Below, one piece after another: positions 1 through 7,981 of a stretch of 22,396 bases of DNA (the stretch's first letter is position 1; each line of letters opens with the position of its first letter). Both the position numbers and the translations under genes were made by a program. The notes under the pieces were generated by a model that was given only the letters and a program-made list of their open reading frames with translations, ran no database searches and was not told the DNA's origin. The DNA comes from Pseudomonadota bacterium (lineage in GTDB: Bacteria; Pseudomonadota; Gammaproteobacteria; Xanthomonadales; Rhodanobacteraceae): NCBI GenBank assembly GCA_018241165.1, contig JAFEEK010000456.1:1-22396 (forward strand). Direction: 5' to 3'.

Positions 1-90
1 AATCCGCGCACCGGCCAGCAGATCAAGATCAAGGCCTCGAAGAATCCTTCCTTCAAGGCTGGCAAAGCGCTCAAGGATGCCATAAACTAA
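1..90 (+). CDS. hupB: DNA-binding protein HU-beta, C-terminal 29 residues (partial)
   Basis: The window opens inside this gene, in frame 1, and reads to a TAA at 88-90. The 29 visible residues begin NPRTGQQIKIKASKNPSFKA and end KDAIN. NPRTG and the following beta strand are the DNA-contacting arm of HU/IHF proteins, and the FKAGKALKDAIN ending is typical of HU-beta. HU is a small nucleoid protein that bends DNA. The clpX-lon-hupB-ppiD order known from many gammaproteobacteria supports the beta subunit, because ppiD follows here after two tRNA genes. The 5' part lies outside the window. Confidence 0.93.
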   Translation, partial: NPRTGQQIKIKASKNPSFKAGKALKDAIN

Positions 91-116
91 GCGGCTTGCC
101 CGAAAGGTGGTTGTAA

Positions 117-191
<75 letters not shown>

Positions 192-218
192 GTACCTAGA
201 TGCGGATCATTCCGCAAG

Positions 219-248
219 GAATCCGGCAGCGGCAAGCCGCCGGATTTC
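219..248 (+). other. Hairpin in the spacer between the two tRNA genes
   Basis: ATCCGGC (221-227) can pair with GCCGGAT (239-245). Neighbouring bases extend the stem with one bulge, and an internal GCGGC/GCCGC pairing competes with it. Only three T residues follow, so it is a poor intrinsic terminator. It could be a processing signal between the tRNAs or a leaky attenuator; nothing in the sequence decides. Confidence 0.35.
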
Positions 249-260
249 CGGAAACAACGC

Positions 261-337
261 GGAGTGGTAGTTCAGCTGGTTAGAATACCGGCCTGTCACG
301 CCGGGGGTCGCGGGTTCGAGTCCCGTCCACTCCGCCA
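261..337 (+). tRNA. tRNA-Asp (anticodon GUC)
   Basis: This is a 77-nt cloverleaf with encoded CCA. The acceptor stem pairs GGAGTGG with CCACTCC, with G as the discriminator base. The anticodon loop CTGTCAC gives GUC (aspartate), and the T-arm is GCGGGTTCGAGTCCCGT. It closely resembles E. coli tRNA-Asp throughout. It lies 69 nt after tRNA-Val and is followed at once by an intrinsic terminator. Confidence 0.97.
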
Positions 338-347
338 CGTTTTCCCG

Positions 348-375
348 AAGGGCGCCGCAGGGCGCCCTTTATTTT
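348..375 (+). terminator. Intrinsic terminator after the hupB-tRNA unit
   Basis: A perfect 9-bp stem, AAGGGCGCC (348-356) with GGCGCCCTT (361-369), closes a GCAG tetraloop. The T-rich tail is TTTATTTT. It begins 10 nt after the tRNA-Asp CCA and ends about 18 nt before ppiD, so it should end the hupB/tRNA transcript. It leaves ppiD either with read-through transcription or a promoter overlapping this hairpin. Confidence 0.85.
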
Positions 376-393
376 GTCCAAACGGTGTCGTCT

Positions 394-2304
394 ATGGCTC
401 GCACGCTCCACGAAAGGTTTTCCGGCCCCTTCGTCAAGGTGGTTCTCGGCATCATTGGCGTGATTTTCGGTGGATTCTTCGGCATCCAGCAGTACTTCAA
501 CCCGCGTAGCGAAACCTACGTCGCCACGGTCAATGGCCACGAGATTTCCCAGGACGAGTTCCGCGATCGCTACAACAACTACCGTGCGCAGTCGCAGCGC
601 ATGATGGGCGCGCAGTTCGACGCACAGGCATTCGATACCCCGGAACGCAAGCGCGAATTGCTCGACCAGATGATCAACGAGCAGTTGCTCCTGCAGGCGA
701 ACGAGAAACTTGGGGTCGTGGTGCCGGTAACCGCGATTCGCGAGGAAATCATGGGCATTCCCGCGTTCCAGGTCGACGGCAAGTTCAGCCCGGACCAGTA
801 CCGCCTGCTGCTCGCCTCGCAACGCAAATCGCCCGAAGATTTCGAGCAAAGCGTGAGCCAGGATATTGCCCTGCGCCAGCTCACCGGTCAGATCGCCTTG
901 TCCAGCCTGGTCACGAACGCCGACGTGAACGCGTACTTGCGCTTGCGCGACCAGACCCGCGATTTCTGGTTCGTGAAGCTGCCCAAGCCCGACGCCGGCG
1001 CGCCGATTGCCGACACCGACATCGACGCTTACTACAAGGCGCATGCCGACCAGTTCATGACGCCGGAAAAGGTTTCGCTGGATTACGTCGAGCTGGATGC
1101 CTCGAAGATGCAGTCCGGCGCCAAGCCAGACGATGCCGCGCTCAAGAAAATGTACGACGAGCAGAAGTCGAAGTTCGTCAGTCCCGAACAGCGCGAGGCA
1201 TCGCATATTCTCATCGCGGTCGGCAAGAATGCCGACGCCGCCGCGCAAAAGACAGCGCTGGCCAAGGCCGAAGGCATCGAGAAGGAACTCAAGGCGGGCA
1301 AGGATTTCGCCACTCTGGCCAAGGCCGATTCGGACGACCTGGGTTCCAAAACCCAGGGTGGCGACCTGGGTTGGCTGGAAAAGGGCGTTACCGACCCCGC
1401 ATTCGAGTCCGCCTTGTTTGCGATGAAGAAAGGCGACGTGTCCGACCCGGTCAAGTCCGCCGACGGCTACCACATCATCTGGCTGCGCGACGTGCATCCG
1501 GAAGCGGTGCGCAGCTTCGACGAGGTCAAGGACGAACTCGCCAAGAAGTACGTCGACGAGCAGCGTGAGCACGCATACAGCGATGTCTCCGGCAAACTCA
1601 CCGACGCGATCTATCAGGATCCGACCTCACTGGCGCCCGCGGCGAAGGCGTTGGACCTGGACGTGCAGAAAACCGGATTGTTCGCGCGCAGCGGCGGCAC
1701 CGGCATCGCCGCCAATGCGGCCGTGATCAAGGCCGCGTTCTCCAACAGCGTGCTTGCCGAAGGCAACACCTCGGATCCGATCGAGCTGGGCACCGACCAC
1801 ATCGTGGTCGTGCGCGTGGACCAGCACGTCAAGCCCGAGCCCAAGTCGCTGGATGCCGTGCGTGAGCAGATCCGTGCGACGTTGAGCACGGAACAATTGG
1901 CCAAGGCGGCCAAGGAGCGAGCCACGGCACTTCTCGCGCGCTTGCAGAAGGGCGAGGCGCTGGACAAGGTCGCGACGGAATTGAAGCTGGCCCCGGTCGA
2001 GGAAAAGGGCATCGGTCGCGATGCCGCGAACCTGGAAAAGCCGCTGGTCGACGCCGTGTTTGCGCTGCCGCGTCCGGCGGCCGGAAAATCCGAGCCGGGC
2101 ATGGTTGCGCTGAACGCCGACACCTACGCGTTGTTCCAGCTCGATGCGGTCAAGGAAGGCGATCCGTCCAAGCTCGACCCGCGCACGCGCGAAGCCGCGT
2201 TGAACCAGCTGCGCCAAGGCGTTGGCTACGAATCGATGACCGGCTTCCTCGACAGCCTGCGCAAGGCAGCGAAGATCGAGATCGCGGAAAACCGGCTGCA
2301 GTAA
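394..2304 (+). CDS. ppiD: Periplasmic folding chaperone / peptidyl-prolyl isomerase PpiD
   Basis: PpiD is an inner-membrane-anchored periplasmic chaperone near the Sec translocon that helps newly exported proteins fold. The 636-aa product (E. coli PpiD is 623) has a short cytoplasmic N-terminus, one membrane anchor at about residues 12-32, a SurA/PpiD-like helical N-domain with the YVATVNGHEIS start, and a parvulin domain at about 265-368. The parvulin domain contains ASHILI, GGDLGWLEKG and GYHIIWL. A long helical C-terminal region follows. The position after hupB supports the name. Start choice is uncertain: neither the ATG at 394 nor the in-frame GTG at 385 has a clear Shine-Dalgarno, and ATG is preferred because MARTLHERF resembles other family N-termini. 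Parvulin activity of PpiD proteins is often weak; chaperone function is the family norm. Confidence 0.94.
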   Translation: MARTLHERFSGPFVKVVLGIIGVIFGGFFGIQQYFNPRSETYVATVNGHEISQDEFRDRYNNYRAQSQRMMGAQFDAQAFDTPERKRELLDQMINEQLLLQANEKLGVVVPVTAIREEIMGIPAFQVDGKFSPDQYRLLLASQRKSPEDFEQSVSQDIALRQLTGQIALSSLVTNADVNAYLRLRDQTRDFWFVKLPKPDAGAPIADTDIDAYYKAHADQFMTPEKVSLDYVELDASKMQSGAKPDDAALKKMYDEQKSKFVSPEQREASHILIAVGKNADAAAQKTALAKAEGIEKELKAGKDFATLAKADSDDLGSKTQGGDLGWLEKGVTDPAFESALFAMKKGDVSDPVKSADGYHIIWLRDVHPEAVRSFDEVKDELAKKYVDEQREHAYSDVSGKLTDAIYQDPTSLAPAAKALDLDVQKTGLFARSGGTGIAANAAVIKAAFSNSVLAEGNTSDPIELGTDHIVVVRVDQHVKPEPKSLDAVREQIRATLSTEQLAKAAKERATALLARLQKGEALDKVATELKLAPVEEKGIGRDAANLEKPLVDAVFALPRPAAGKSEPGMVALNADTYALFQLDAVKEGDPSKLDPRTREAALNQLRQGVGYESMTGFLDSLRKAAKIEIAENRLQ

Positions 2305-2314
2305 ACAGCCGGTT
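2288..2314 (-). terminator. Intrinsic terminator of fabI, overlapping the ppiD stop
   Basis: AACCGGCTG (2290-2298) and CAGCCGGTT (2306-2314) form a perfect 9-bp stem with a 7-nt loop. Read on the minus strand, the stem is followed by a short T run (TTTT at 2291-2288), so it fits a terminator for fabI, whose stop lies 6 nt away. The loop carries most of the ppiD stop codon. On the plus strand no T tract follows, so ppiD transcripts probably use it weakly or not at all. Confidence 0.6.
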
Positions 2315-2320
2315 GCTGGA

Positions 2321-3103
2321 TCAGAGTCCAGTCATGCCGAGGATGTTGTAGCCGGCATCGACGTAGGTCACCTCACCGGTGATTCCCGAGGCGAGGTCCG
2401 AGCAAAGAAACGCGGCGGCATTGCCGACTTCCTCGATGCTCACGCTGCGGCGCAGTGGTGCATTCTGCTCCGCGTGCTCGAGCATCTTGCGGAAGTTCGC
2501 CACGCCGGCGGCAGCCAGGGTCTTGATCGGGCCGGCCGAAATCGCGTTCACGCGCGTGCCTTCCGGACCCAGGTTGTAGGCGAGATAACGCACGCCAGCC
2601 TCGAGACTGGCTTTCGCCAGTCCCATCACGTTGTAATTGGCCAGTGCGCGCTCGGCGCCAAGATAGGTGAGCGTGAGCACGGCGCCGTTGCGCCCCTTCA
2701 TCAGCGGTCGCGCGGCCTTGGTCAGCGCCGGCAGGCTGTAGGCGGAGATATCGTGAGCGATTCTGAAGTTTTCGCGCGTCAACCCGTCGAGGAATTCGCC
2801 CGCCAGCGCTTCGCCCGGTGCGAATCCGATCGAATGGACCAGGATGTCAAAACCGTCCCAGCGCTTGCCGAGATCGGCGAACAACTGCTCGATCTGCGCG
2901 TCGCTGGACACGTCGCACGGCAGCACGATGTCCGAGCCGAATGTCTTGGCGGCCTCGTCGACGCGGGGCTTGAGCTTGTCGTTGACATAGGTGAAGGCGA
3001 GCTGCGCGCCTTCGCGGTGCATGGCCTCGGCAATGCCCCAGGCGATGGAGCGGTGGCTGATGATGCCGGTGATGAGTGCGTGTTTGCCCTGCAAAAATCC
3101 CAT
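2321..3103 (-). CDS. fabI: Enoyl-[acyl-carrier-protein] reductase (NADH), FabI
   Basis: FabI catalyses the last step of each fatty-acid elongation cycle, reducing trans-2-enoyl-ACP with NAD(P)H in the cytosol. The 260-aa product aligns with E. coli FabI (262 aa) over its whole length. Visible features are the cofactor-binding [20 protein letters not shown] start, the SIGFAPGE segment with Gly93, the TYLGAE tyrosine (Tyr147), and the YNVMGLAK catalytic Tyr157/Lys164 pair. [10 protein letters not shown] and VTYVDAG near the end are also family signatures. Gly93 is the wild-type residue at a classic triclosan-resistance position. The ATG has GGAA about 11 nt upstream. It lies 56 nt downstream of mltD on the same strand, so co-transcription is possible, and a hairpin terminator follows. 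Confidence 0.97.
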   Translation of the reverse strand: MGFLQGKHALITGIISHRSIAWGIAEAMHREGAQLAFTYVNDKLKPRVDEAAKTFGSDIVLPCDVSSDAQIEQLFADLGKRWDGFDILVHSIGFAPGEALAGEFLDGLTRENFRIAHDISAYSLPALTKAARPLMKGRNGAVLTLTYLGAERALANYNVMGLAKASLEAGVRYLAYNLGPEGTRVNAISAGPIKTLAAAGVANFRKMLEHAEQNAPLRRSVSIEEVGNAAAFLCSDLASGITGEVTYVDAGYNILGMTGL

Positions 3104-3159
3104 GATTGGTTCCGATGAATGGCCGAAATGAGGATTCTAGCCGACCGTGCGGAACGGCG

Positions 3160-4611
3160 TCAGTCGGGACTTGCCGCCGCCGTGGCGGATACGCCGCCGC
3201 GATCCGGCGCTTGCAGGCGCAAGCGCTGGCCGGGACGCAATACGGAGCCTGGGGTCAGGTCGTTCCAGCGCAACAGGTCGGACAACAACACATGCCCGTC
3301 GCGGGCGATGCTCCACAAGCTGTCGCCCGAGCGCACGATATGGATGTCGGCGAGGGTGTTGGCGCTCGCTCGCACCGGTTTTGGCGATTCTTCGCCGCGC
3401 CCCGGCAGCAGGACGCGCGTTCCCGCGGCGAGCGTGGCATCCGTGGCAATCGCATTCGCGGCGGCAAGTGTCGGCGCATCCAGGCCATGCGCTTGCGCGA
3501 GCACATCCAGCGGCTCGGGATTGCGCAGCACGATCTCGTGCCATTCGCGCCACAACGGCTGCGACACCCGGCCCAATGCTGCCGTCAGTTCGCGGCTTTG
3601 CTTCTTCGGAAGCAGCAGCCGGAACGGCCCGGACGGCGACATGCGGCCGTGCAAGTATCCGGGATTGAGCTGGCGCAGGCGCGCGACGTCCATGCCCGAC
3701 ATGCGCGCGGCGAGGCTCAGGTCCAGCGGGGCAGGAAGGGGAACCACCTCGAGTTCGTCGCCGGCATCCGGCTCGGGCAGTCTGACGTCGAATCGCGACG
3801 GATCCGACACGATGCAGGCAACGGCCAGCAGCTTCGCAAGGTGGCGGTGCGTGTGCGCGTCCACGCGCAGGCGCGACAGTTCCGCCGCGCTGGCGGGTAC
3901 GTCGGAATCGCCGAGCAATTTTGCAATGCGATAGGGGCCTGCATTGAACGCCATGTCGGACACGCGCCAGTCGCCGAAGCGGTCGTGGTAACGGTCGAGC
4001 AGGTTCAGCGCCGTGTCGGTGGATGCGACGACATCCAGGCGTCCGTCATAACCGCCGCCGATGCGCAGGCCGGCTTCGCGCGCGGTGTCCGGGAGCAGTT
4101 GCCAGATGCCGGCCGCATGATCGCCGGTCGAGGAAATCGGCACGTAATTGCTTTCGATGTACGGCAGCAACACGAATTCGCCCGGCATGCCGCGTTCTTC
4201 GACGCGTTGCGCAACGTAAAGCAGGAATGGCAGGGCTTGGCGCAGCGATTCGGCAAATCCGCTCGGGTCGGCGGCAAACCATTGCGAGAGACGCGTCACG
4301 TCCGGGCTGTAGTCGCAGTCGGCCAGCGCAAAACGGTTGCGCAATTGCTGCCACGCGGAAAGCGCCGGTGCGGCTACCGGTGTCGCGGATGCCGCAGGTG
4401 CGGGTTGCGCTTGAGCAAGACCGAGGCTCGGTGTTGATGGCTGTTCTACGGCCTGCGGCTTTTGCGGCGCAGTGCTGCAAGCCGCAAGCAGAACGCAGGC
4501 CGCACCCAGAGCCGTGCAACCACTGCCAAGCAATGCCAGACGCCAATCGCGTTCGCGCCGTGGCGGCGATTTCCGGTGCAATTGCTGGCTGGCAGGCACG
4601 ATGCGCCGCAT
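3160..4611 (-). CDS. mltD: Membrane-bound lytic murein transglycosylase D (lipoprotein with LysM)
   Basis: MltD cleaves glycan strands of peptidoglycan at MurNAc-GlcNAc bonds, forming 1,6-anhydromuramyl ends, from an outer-membrane lipid anchor. The 483-aa product has a basic N-terminus, a hydrophobic segment and a lipobox ending at Cys45 (LAAC-S). The SLT domain at about 145-235 has the catalytic IESNY (Glu153), the AAGIWQLLP motif, DVVAST and a NAG motif in MAFNAGP. Three LysM-like segments follow: about 293-335, 358-403 (degenerate) and 424-468 (IVRSGDSLWSIA, the clearest). This matches E. coli MltD (452 aa) in order. The reading frame is open upstream to 5013, but the start at 4611 is chosen because a GGGGAGGGG ribosome site lies about 10 nt upstream and the lipoprotein signal begins there. 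It is divergent from the yafS-rnhA-dnaQ operon. Confidence 0.93.
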   Translation of the reverse strand: MRRIVPASQQLHRKSPPRRERDWRLALLGSGCTALGAACVLLAACSTAPQKPQAVEQPSTPSLGLAQAQPAPAASATPVAAPALSAWQQLRNRFALADCDYSPDVTRLSQWFAADPSGFAESLRQALPFLLYVAQRVEERGMPGEFVLLPYIESNYVPISSTGDHAAGIWQLLPDTAREAGLRIGGGYDGRLDVVASTDTALNLLDRYHDRFGDWRVSDMAFNAGPYRIAKLLGDSDVPASAAELSRLRVDAHTHRHLAKLLAVACIVSDPSRFDVRLPEPDAGDELEVVPLPAPLDLSLAARMSGMDVARLRQLNPGYLHGRMSPSGPFRLLLPKKQSRELTAALGRVSQPLWREWHEIVLRNPEPLDVLAQAHGLDAPTLAAANAIATDATLAAGTRVLLPGRGEESPKPVRASANTLADIHIVRSGDSLWSIARDGHVLLSDLLRWNDLTPGSVLRPGQRLRLQAPDRGGVSATAAASPD

Positions 4612-4649
4612 TCTCGGTTTGCCCCTCCCCGGGCAAAAACGGGCGCGCA

Positions 4650-4656
4650 CTATAAC
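4650..4656. promoter_or_regulatory. Candidate overlapping -10 boxes between mltD and yafS
   Basis: In the divergent gap, ACTATAAC at 4649-4656 reads TATAGT on the minus strand (4650-4655, toward mltD) and TATAAC on the plus strand (4651-4656, toward yafS). The minus box would give mltD a leader of about 30 nt. No good -35 hexamer is visible at 16-18 nt for either strand, so this is only a position candidate. Confidence 0.3.
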
Positions 4657-4769
4657 AGCGAACTGGTAAGTGTCCGTTATCCCGCATCGTGCGGTGCAGC
4701 ATGCGGGTTTACCCGTTGCCATCGTTTCGCGCACAATCGACGGTTGTGAGCCAAGCACGAAATCCATCG

Positions 4770-5462
4770 ATGGCCGAAGTTGCCGATGTCTATTCCAGCG
4801 CACCGATGCAGGCACTGCTCGCGCGCGAGATGGCGGAGCTTGCGCCAATCCTGTCCGGCGCATACGGCAACTACGGCTTGATCCTGCGTCCGCGGCATGC
4901 CGGCGGGACGCTGCCGCCACATCTGCTCGGCACGATTGCCGCGCTGCATGTCGACGAGCGCGGCATGTTCGCCGGATCCGTGCAATGCGCGCCGTGGCAG
5001 TTGCCGTTTGCAAGCGAAAGCTTCAAGGTACTGATCGCGCAGCATGCGCTGGAACGCATTGCCGATGCAGCCGCGTGCGTTGCCGAACTTTCGCGCGTGC
5101 TTGCTCCGGAAGGCATCGCTCTCGTATTCGGATTCAATCCCTACGGCAGCTGGCGACCGTGGTTGCTGCGACGCGCGAACGATTTGCATCTTTGTTCGGC
5201 GCAAACCTGCAGTGCGCAATTCGCGCACGAACGCATCGACACCCTGCAGGTGCGTTTTCCGGGCCTGATGTGGCCGCGTGCGCAAGCGCCGGCGGATACC
5301 CGATCTGCGCCGGCTTCGCGGTTTGCACGCTTCGGCAGCTCGTGGTTGCTGATCGCGCGCAAGCGCCGCAGTGCGCTTACGCCGATCCGGTTGCGCAGTG
5401 GCGCGCGCGATCCGGGACGGGCCCCGCAACTGGCGCCGGGCGCGCACAGGAATGTCGCGTGA
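4770..5462 (+). CDS. yafS: YafS-like methyltransferase-fold protein upstream of rnhA
   Basis: The 230-aa product (E. coli YafS, 240 aa) has the C-terminal half of a class I SAM-methyltransferase fold: [19 protein letters not shown] (about residues 78-96), [19 protein letters not shown] (about 107-125), then GSWRPW. The glycine-rich SAM motif I (GxGxG) expected near the N-terminus is not visible, so catalytic activity is uncertain. The call rests strongly on context: divergent from mltD and overlapping rnhA by 4 nt, the same place as yafS in enterobacteria. No substrate is known. The start is uncertain: ATG 4770 gives a normal family start, while GTG 4746 and ATG 4701 are open in the same frame; none has a strong ribosome site. 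Confidence 0.78.
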   Translation: MAEVADVYSSAPMQALLAREMAELAPILSGAYGNYGLILRPRHAGGTLPPHLLGTIAALHVDERGMFAGSVQCAPWQLPFASESFKVLIAQHALERIADAAACVAELSRVLAPEGIALVFGFNPYGSWRPWLLRRANDLHLCSAQTCSAQFAHERIDTLQVRFPGLMWPRAQAPADTRSAPASRFARFGSSWLLIARKRRSALTPIRLRSGARDPGRAPQLAPGAHRNVA

Positions 5463-5911
5463 GCATTGTCCACGGCGTCGAAATATTTACCGACGGCGCG
5501 TGCCTGGGCAATCCCGGGCCTGGCGGTTGGGCGGCGTTGTTGCGCTACAAGACGGTGGAGAAGGAAATCAGTGGCGGCGAACGCGACACGACCAATAACC
5601 GCATGGAGTTGATGGCGGCGATTTGCGCACTGGAATCCCTGCGCCGCGGCAGCGCCGTGCGCCTGACCACCGATTCCCAATACGTGCTGCAAGGCATCGA
5701 ACAATGGTTGCCGCGCTGGCAGGCCAATGGTTGGCGTACGTCCGATCGCAAGCCGGTGAAGAACCAGGACCTGTGGCAACGCCTGTCCACTGCCATCTTG
5801 CCGCATCGCATACGCTGGCAATGGACGCGCGGACATTCCGGCCATCCGGAAAACGAGCGCGTCGACGAATTGGCGCGTGCGGCGGCGCACGCCGTGGCGG
5901 AGGCGCGATGA
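5459..5911 (+). CDS. rnhA: Ribonuclease HI
   Basis: RNase HI degrades the RNA strand of RNA-DNA hybrids, removing primers and R-loops. The 150-aa protein (E. coli 155) has all catalytic acids: Asp12 in IFTDGAC, Glu50 in NRMEL, Asp72 in TTDSQ and Asp136 in VDELAR, plus the helper His126 in TRGHSGHP. The basic-protrusion segment with tryptophans ([12 protein letters not shown]) is also present. Translation probably starts at GTG 5459, which overlaps the yafS stop by 4 nt (GTGA). The frame is open far upstream, but only this start gives a normal RNase HI N-terminus. The gene overlaps dnaQ at its end (ATGA), so the three genes are likely translationally coupled. Confidence 0.96.
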   Translation: MSIVHGVEIFTDGACLGNPGPGGWAALLRYKTVEKEISGGERDTTNNRMELMAAICALESLRRGSAVRLTTDSQYVLQGIEQWLPRWQANGWRTSDRKPVKNQDLWQRLSTAILPHRIRWQWTRGHSGHPENERVDELARAAAHAVAEAR

Positions 5912-6606
5912 GGCAAGTTGTACTCGATACCGAAACAACCGGACTGGAAGTCGGCAAGGGCCATCGCATCATCGAGATCGGTTGCATCGAGCTCATCGAG
6001 CGCCGTGCCAGCGGGCGCCGCTTCCACCGCTACCTGAATCCGCAACGCATGGTGGACGAAGGCGCGCGCGCGGTGCACGGGATCAGCGACGAATTCCTTG
6101 CCGACAAACCGCGCTTCGCCGAGGTCGCCACCGAGTTCCTGCAATTCGTCGAGGGCGCCGAACTGGTCATCCACAATGCCGCGTTCGACATTGCCTTCCT
6201 CGACGCCGAACTCGCCCTGGCCGATCCTGGATTGGGACGCATGACGGATCACGCCAGCGTGCTCGATACCCTGGCGCTGGCGCGCGAAAAATATCCCGGT
6301 CAGCGCATTTCGCTGGATGCGCTGTGCAAGCGCCTGAACATCGACAACCGCCATCGCGAATTGCATGGCGCCATGCTCGATGCGCAACTGCTTGCCGATG
6401 TCTATCTTGCAATGAGCGGTGGGCAGGGCGATCTGGGCCTGATCAATGCGCCGCTTGCCGCCGCGACAGCACACGTCGGGCAACGGCCCGTTTCGGATTC
6501 GCCGTTGCGCGTGCGTCGGGCAAATGCTCTGGAACAGGCGGCGCATGAGACGCGCTTGCAGGCCATCGACAAGGCCAGCAAGGGCCATTGCCTGTGGCGC
6601 GCCTGA
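5908..6606 (+). CDS. dnaQ: DNA polymerase III epsilon subunit (3'-5' proofreading exonuclease)
   Basis: DnaQ is the proofreading exonuclease of the replicative polymerase core. The 232-aa product (E. coli 243) carries the DEDDh residues: Asp7 and Glu9 in LDTETTG (Exo I), Asp94 in HNAAFDIAF (Exo II), and His153 and Asp158 in [10 protein letters not shown] (Exo III). A short QGDLGL segment at 173-178 sits where E. coli epsilon has its sliding-clamp-binding motif. The C-terminal tail, which binds the polymerase alpha subunit, ends KGHCLWRA. The ATG overlaps the rnhA stop (ATGA), as in many gammaproteobacteria. Confidence 0.96.
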   Translation: MRQVVLDTETTGLEVGKGHRIIEIGCIELIERRASGRRFHRYLNPQRMVDEGARAVHGISDEFLADKPRFAEVATEFLQFVEGAELVIHNAAFDIAFLDAELALADPGLGRMTDHASVLDTLALAREKYPGQRISLDALCKRLNIDNRHRELHGAMLDAQLLADVYLAMSGGQGDLGLINAPLAAATAHVGQRPVSDSPLRVRRANALEQAAHETRLQAIDKASKGHCLWRA

Positions 6607-6657
6607 TAGCGTGACGGTATGATCGCCCGCTAGGGACCGATCCTGGGGAGGAAGGCG

Positions 6658-7971
6658 ATGAAATCGACGACTGCGCTGCTCGTGTCAGTTATCTTGTGCG
6701 CAACGGCTGCCCGTGCCGAAACCGCGATCGACGCCATTGCCGCGCACAAGCACATGGGCGTGGCCACGTGCAGCAGCAGCGTGTGCCATGGCGCGTCGCA
6801 GCCATTCCGCGATTCCGACATCGCGCAAAACGAATTCGCGATCTGGCAGGAGTTCGATCCGCATGCCAAGGCCTATCAGATTCTCGCGCAGCCGCGTTCG
6901 CAGGCGATCGCGCGCAAACTGGGGCTGGGCGATGCGACCAAGGCCAAGGTTTGCCTGGATTGCCATGCCGACAACGTCCCGGCGGGCGATCGCGGCGAGC
7001 GTTTCCAGATTTCCGATGGCGTGGGTTGCGAAGCCTGCCATGGCGGCGCGCAGCTGTGGCTGAATTCGCACGCGGATCGCAAGGTTACCCATGCCGACAA
7101 CCTGGCCAAGGGCATGTACGCGACGGCCGATCCGGTCAAGCGCGCGCAGTTGTGCCTGTCCTGCCACATGGGCGAAAAGGAGCGCATGATCACGCACCGG
7201 ATCATGGGCGCCGGGCATCCGCGGCTTTCGTTCGAACTGGATACCTTCACCTGGCTCAAGCCGCACTACAAGATCACGGCGAACTGGATCAAGCGCAAGG
7301 GCGAATGGAATGGCGTGCGCGATTGGGCCGTGGGGCAGGGCGTCGCGGCCGAAAACCTGCTCGATCTGCTGGTCGATCCGAAAACCGGTTGGCAGGGCAT
7401 TTTCCCGGAACTCGTGCTGTTCAATTGCCAGGCCTGCCACAAGCTGATGAAGGACAACAGCTGGGGGCCGCGCCAAGGCACGGGCCTGGGCCCCGGCGTG
7501 GTCCGGCTCAACGACGCGAACCTGGTGACGTTCCGTTATGCGCTGGCGCCGGTGGACAAATCCGCGGCGCAACGCGTGTTCGAACAGACGCGTGCGCTGC
7601 ACCAGGCCACCACGCAAAGCCGCGATGCCACGTTCGCCGCGGCGCGCAATTTGCGCGGCACGCTGGAATCGATCCTGCCCAAGGTGTCCGCGTACGACTA
7701 TGGCGCAACGAGCCTGAATCCGATCCTCGATGCCATGCTCGCCGATGCGCGCAATGGCGAATTCCGCGATTACGCGGCGGCCGAGCAGGCGGCAATGGCT
7801 TCCGAGTCCATCGTCCTGGCATTCGAGAACGACGGCAAGCTCGACAAGGCGATGGCTGCGTCGTTGCACGTAAAACTCGATGCCTTGTACGCGACCGTGA
7901 AGGACGAAGATCGCTATTCGATGACGCCGTTCGTGGCCGCATTGAAGGATTTGCGCGCCGCCGCGCCATGA
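6658..7971 (+). CDS. Exported five-heme c-type cytochrome (cytochrome c554-like)
   Basis: The 437-aa product begins with a signal peptide (residues 1-20, cleavage after ARA) and is therefore periplasmic. It has five candidate heme c attachment motifs: CSSSVCH (38-44, the rare CX4CH spacing), CLDCH (99-103), CEACHGG (124-130), CLSCH (166-170) and CQACH (257-261). Other histidines, for example H141-region and H180/H187, could be distal ligands. The C-terminal 170 residues are helical and heme-free. The layout resembles the cytochrome c554 / multiheme family, whose members transfer electrons in the periplasm; the partner is unknown. A strong ribosome site, GGGGAGGAAGG, lies at 6645-6655. The gene follows dnaQ by 51 nt and precedes the Ser/Thr kinase by 10 nt, suggesting an operon with the kinase. 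Confidence 0.82.
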   Translation: MKSTTALLVSVILCATAARAETAIDAIAAHKHMGVATCSSSVCHGASQPFRDSDIAQNEFAIWQEFDPHAKAYQILAQPRSQAIARKLGLGDATKAKVCLDCHADNVPAGDRGERFQISDGVGCEACHGGAQLWLNSHADRKVTHADNLAKGMYATADPVKRAQLCLSCHMGEKERMITHRIMGAGHPRLSFELDTFTWLKPHYKITANWIKRKGEWNGVRDWAVGQGVAAENLLDLLVDPKTGWQGIFPELVLFNCQACHKLMKDNSWGPRQGTGLGPGVVRLNDANLVTFRYALAPVDKSAAQRVFEQTRALHQATTQSRDATFAAARNLRGTLESILPKVSAYDYGATSLNPILDAMLADARNGEFRDYAAAEQAAMASESIVLAFENDGKLDKAMAASLHVKLDALYATVKDEDRYSMTPFVAALKDLRAAAP

Positions 7972-7981
7972 GTTGCATGCG

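Noticed and set aside
280..1572. Minus-strand frame reaching into tRNA-Asp
   Set aside because: It is antisense to ppiD and runs into a tRNA gene; no family resemblance.
3106..4437. Plus-strand frame of 443 codons
   Set aside because: It is antisense to mltD, whose catalytic and LysM motifs are clear.
4612..5013. N-terminal extension of MltD to 5013
   Set aside because: The extension is Arg/Ala-rich, overlaps the yafS coding strand and would bury the lipoprotein signal; a ribosome site supports 4611.
4670..5458. N-terminal extension of RNase HI to 4670
   Set aside because: The extension overlaps yafS in another frame and has no domain; GTG 5459 gives a normal-length protein.
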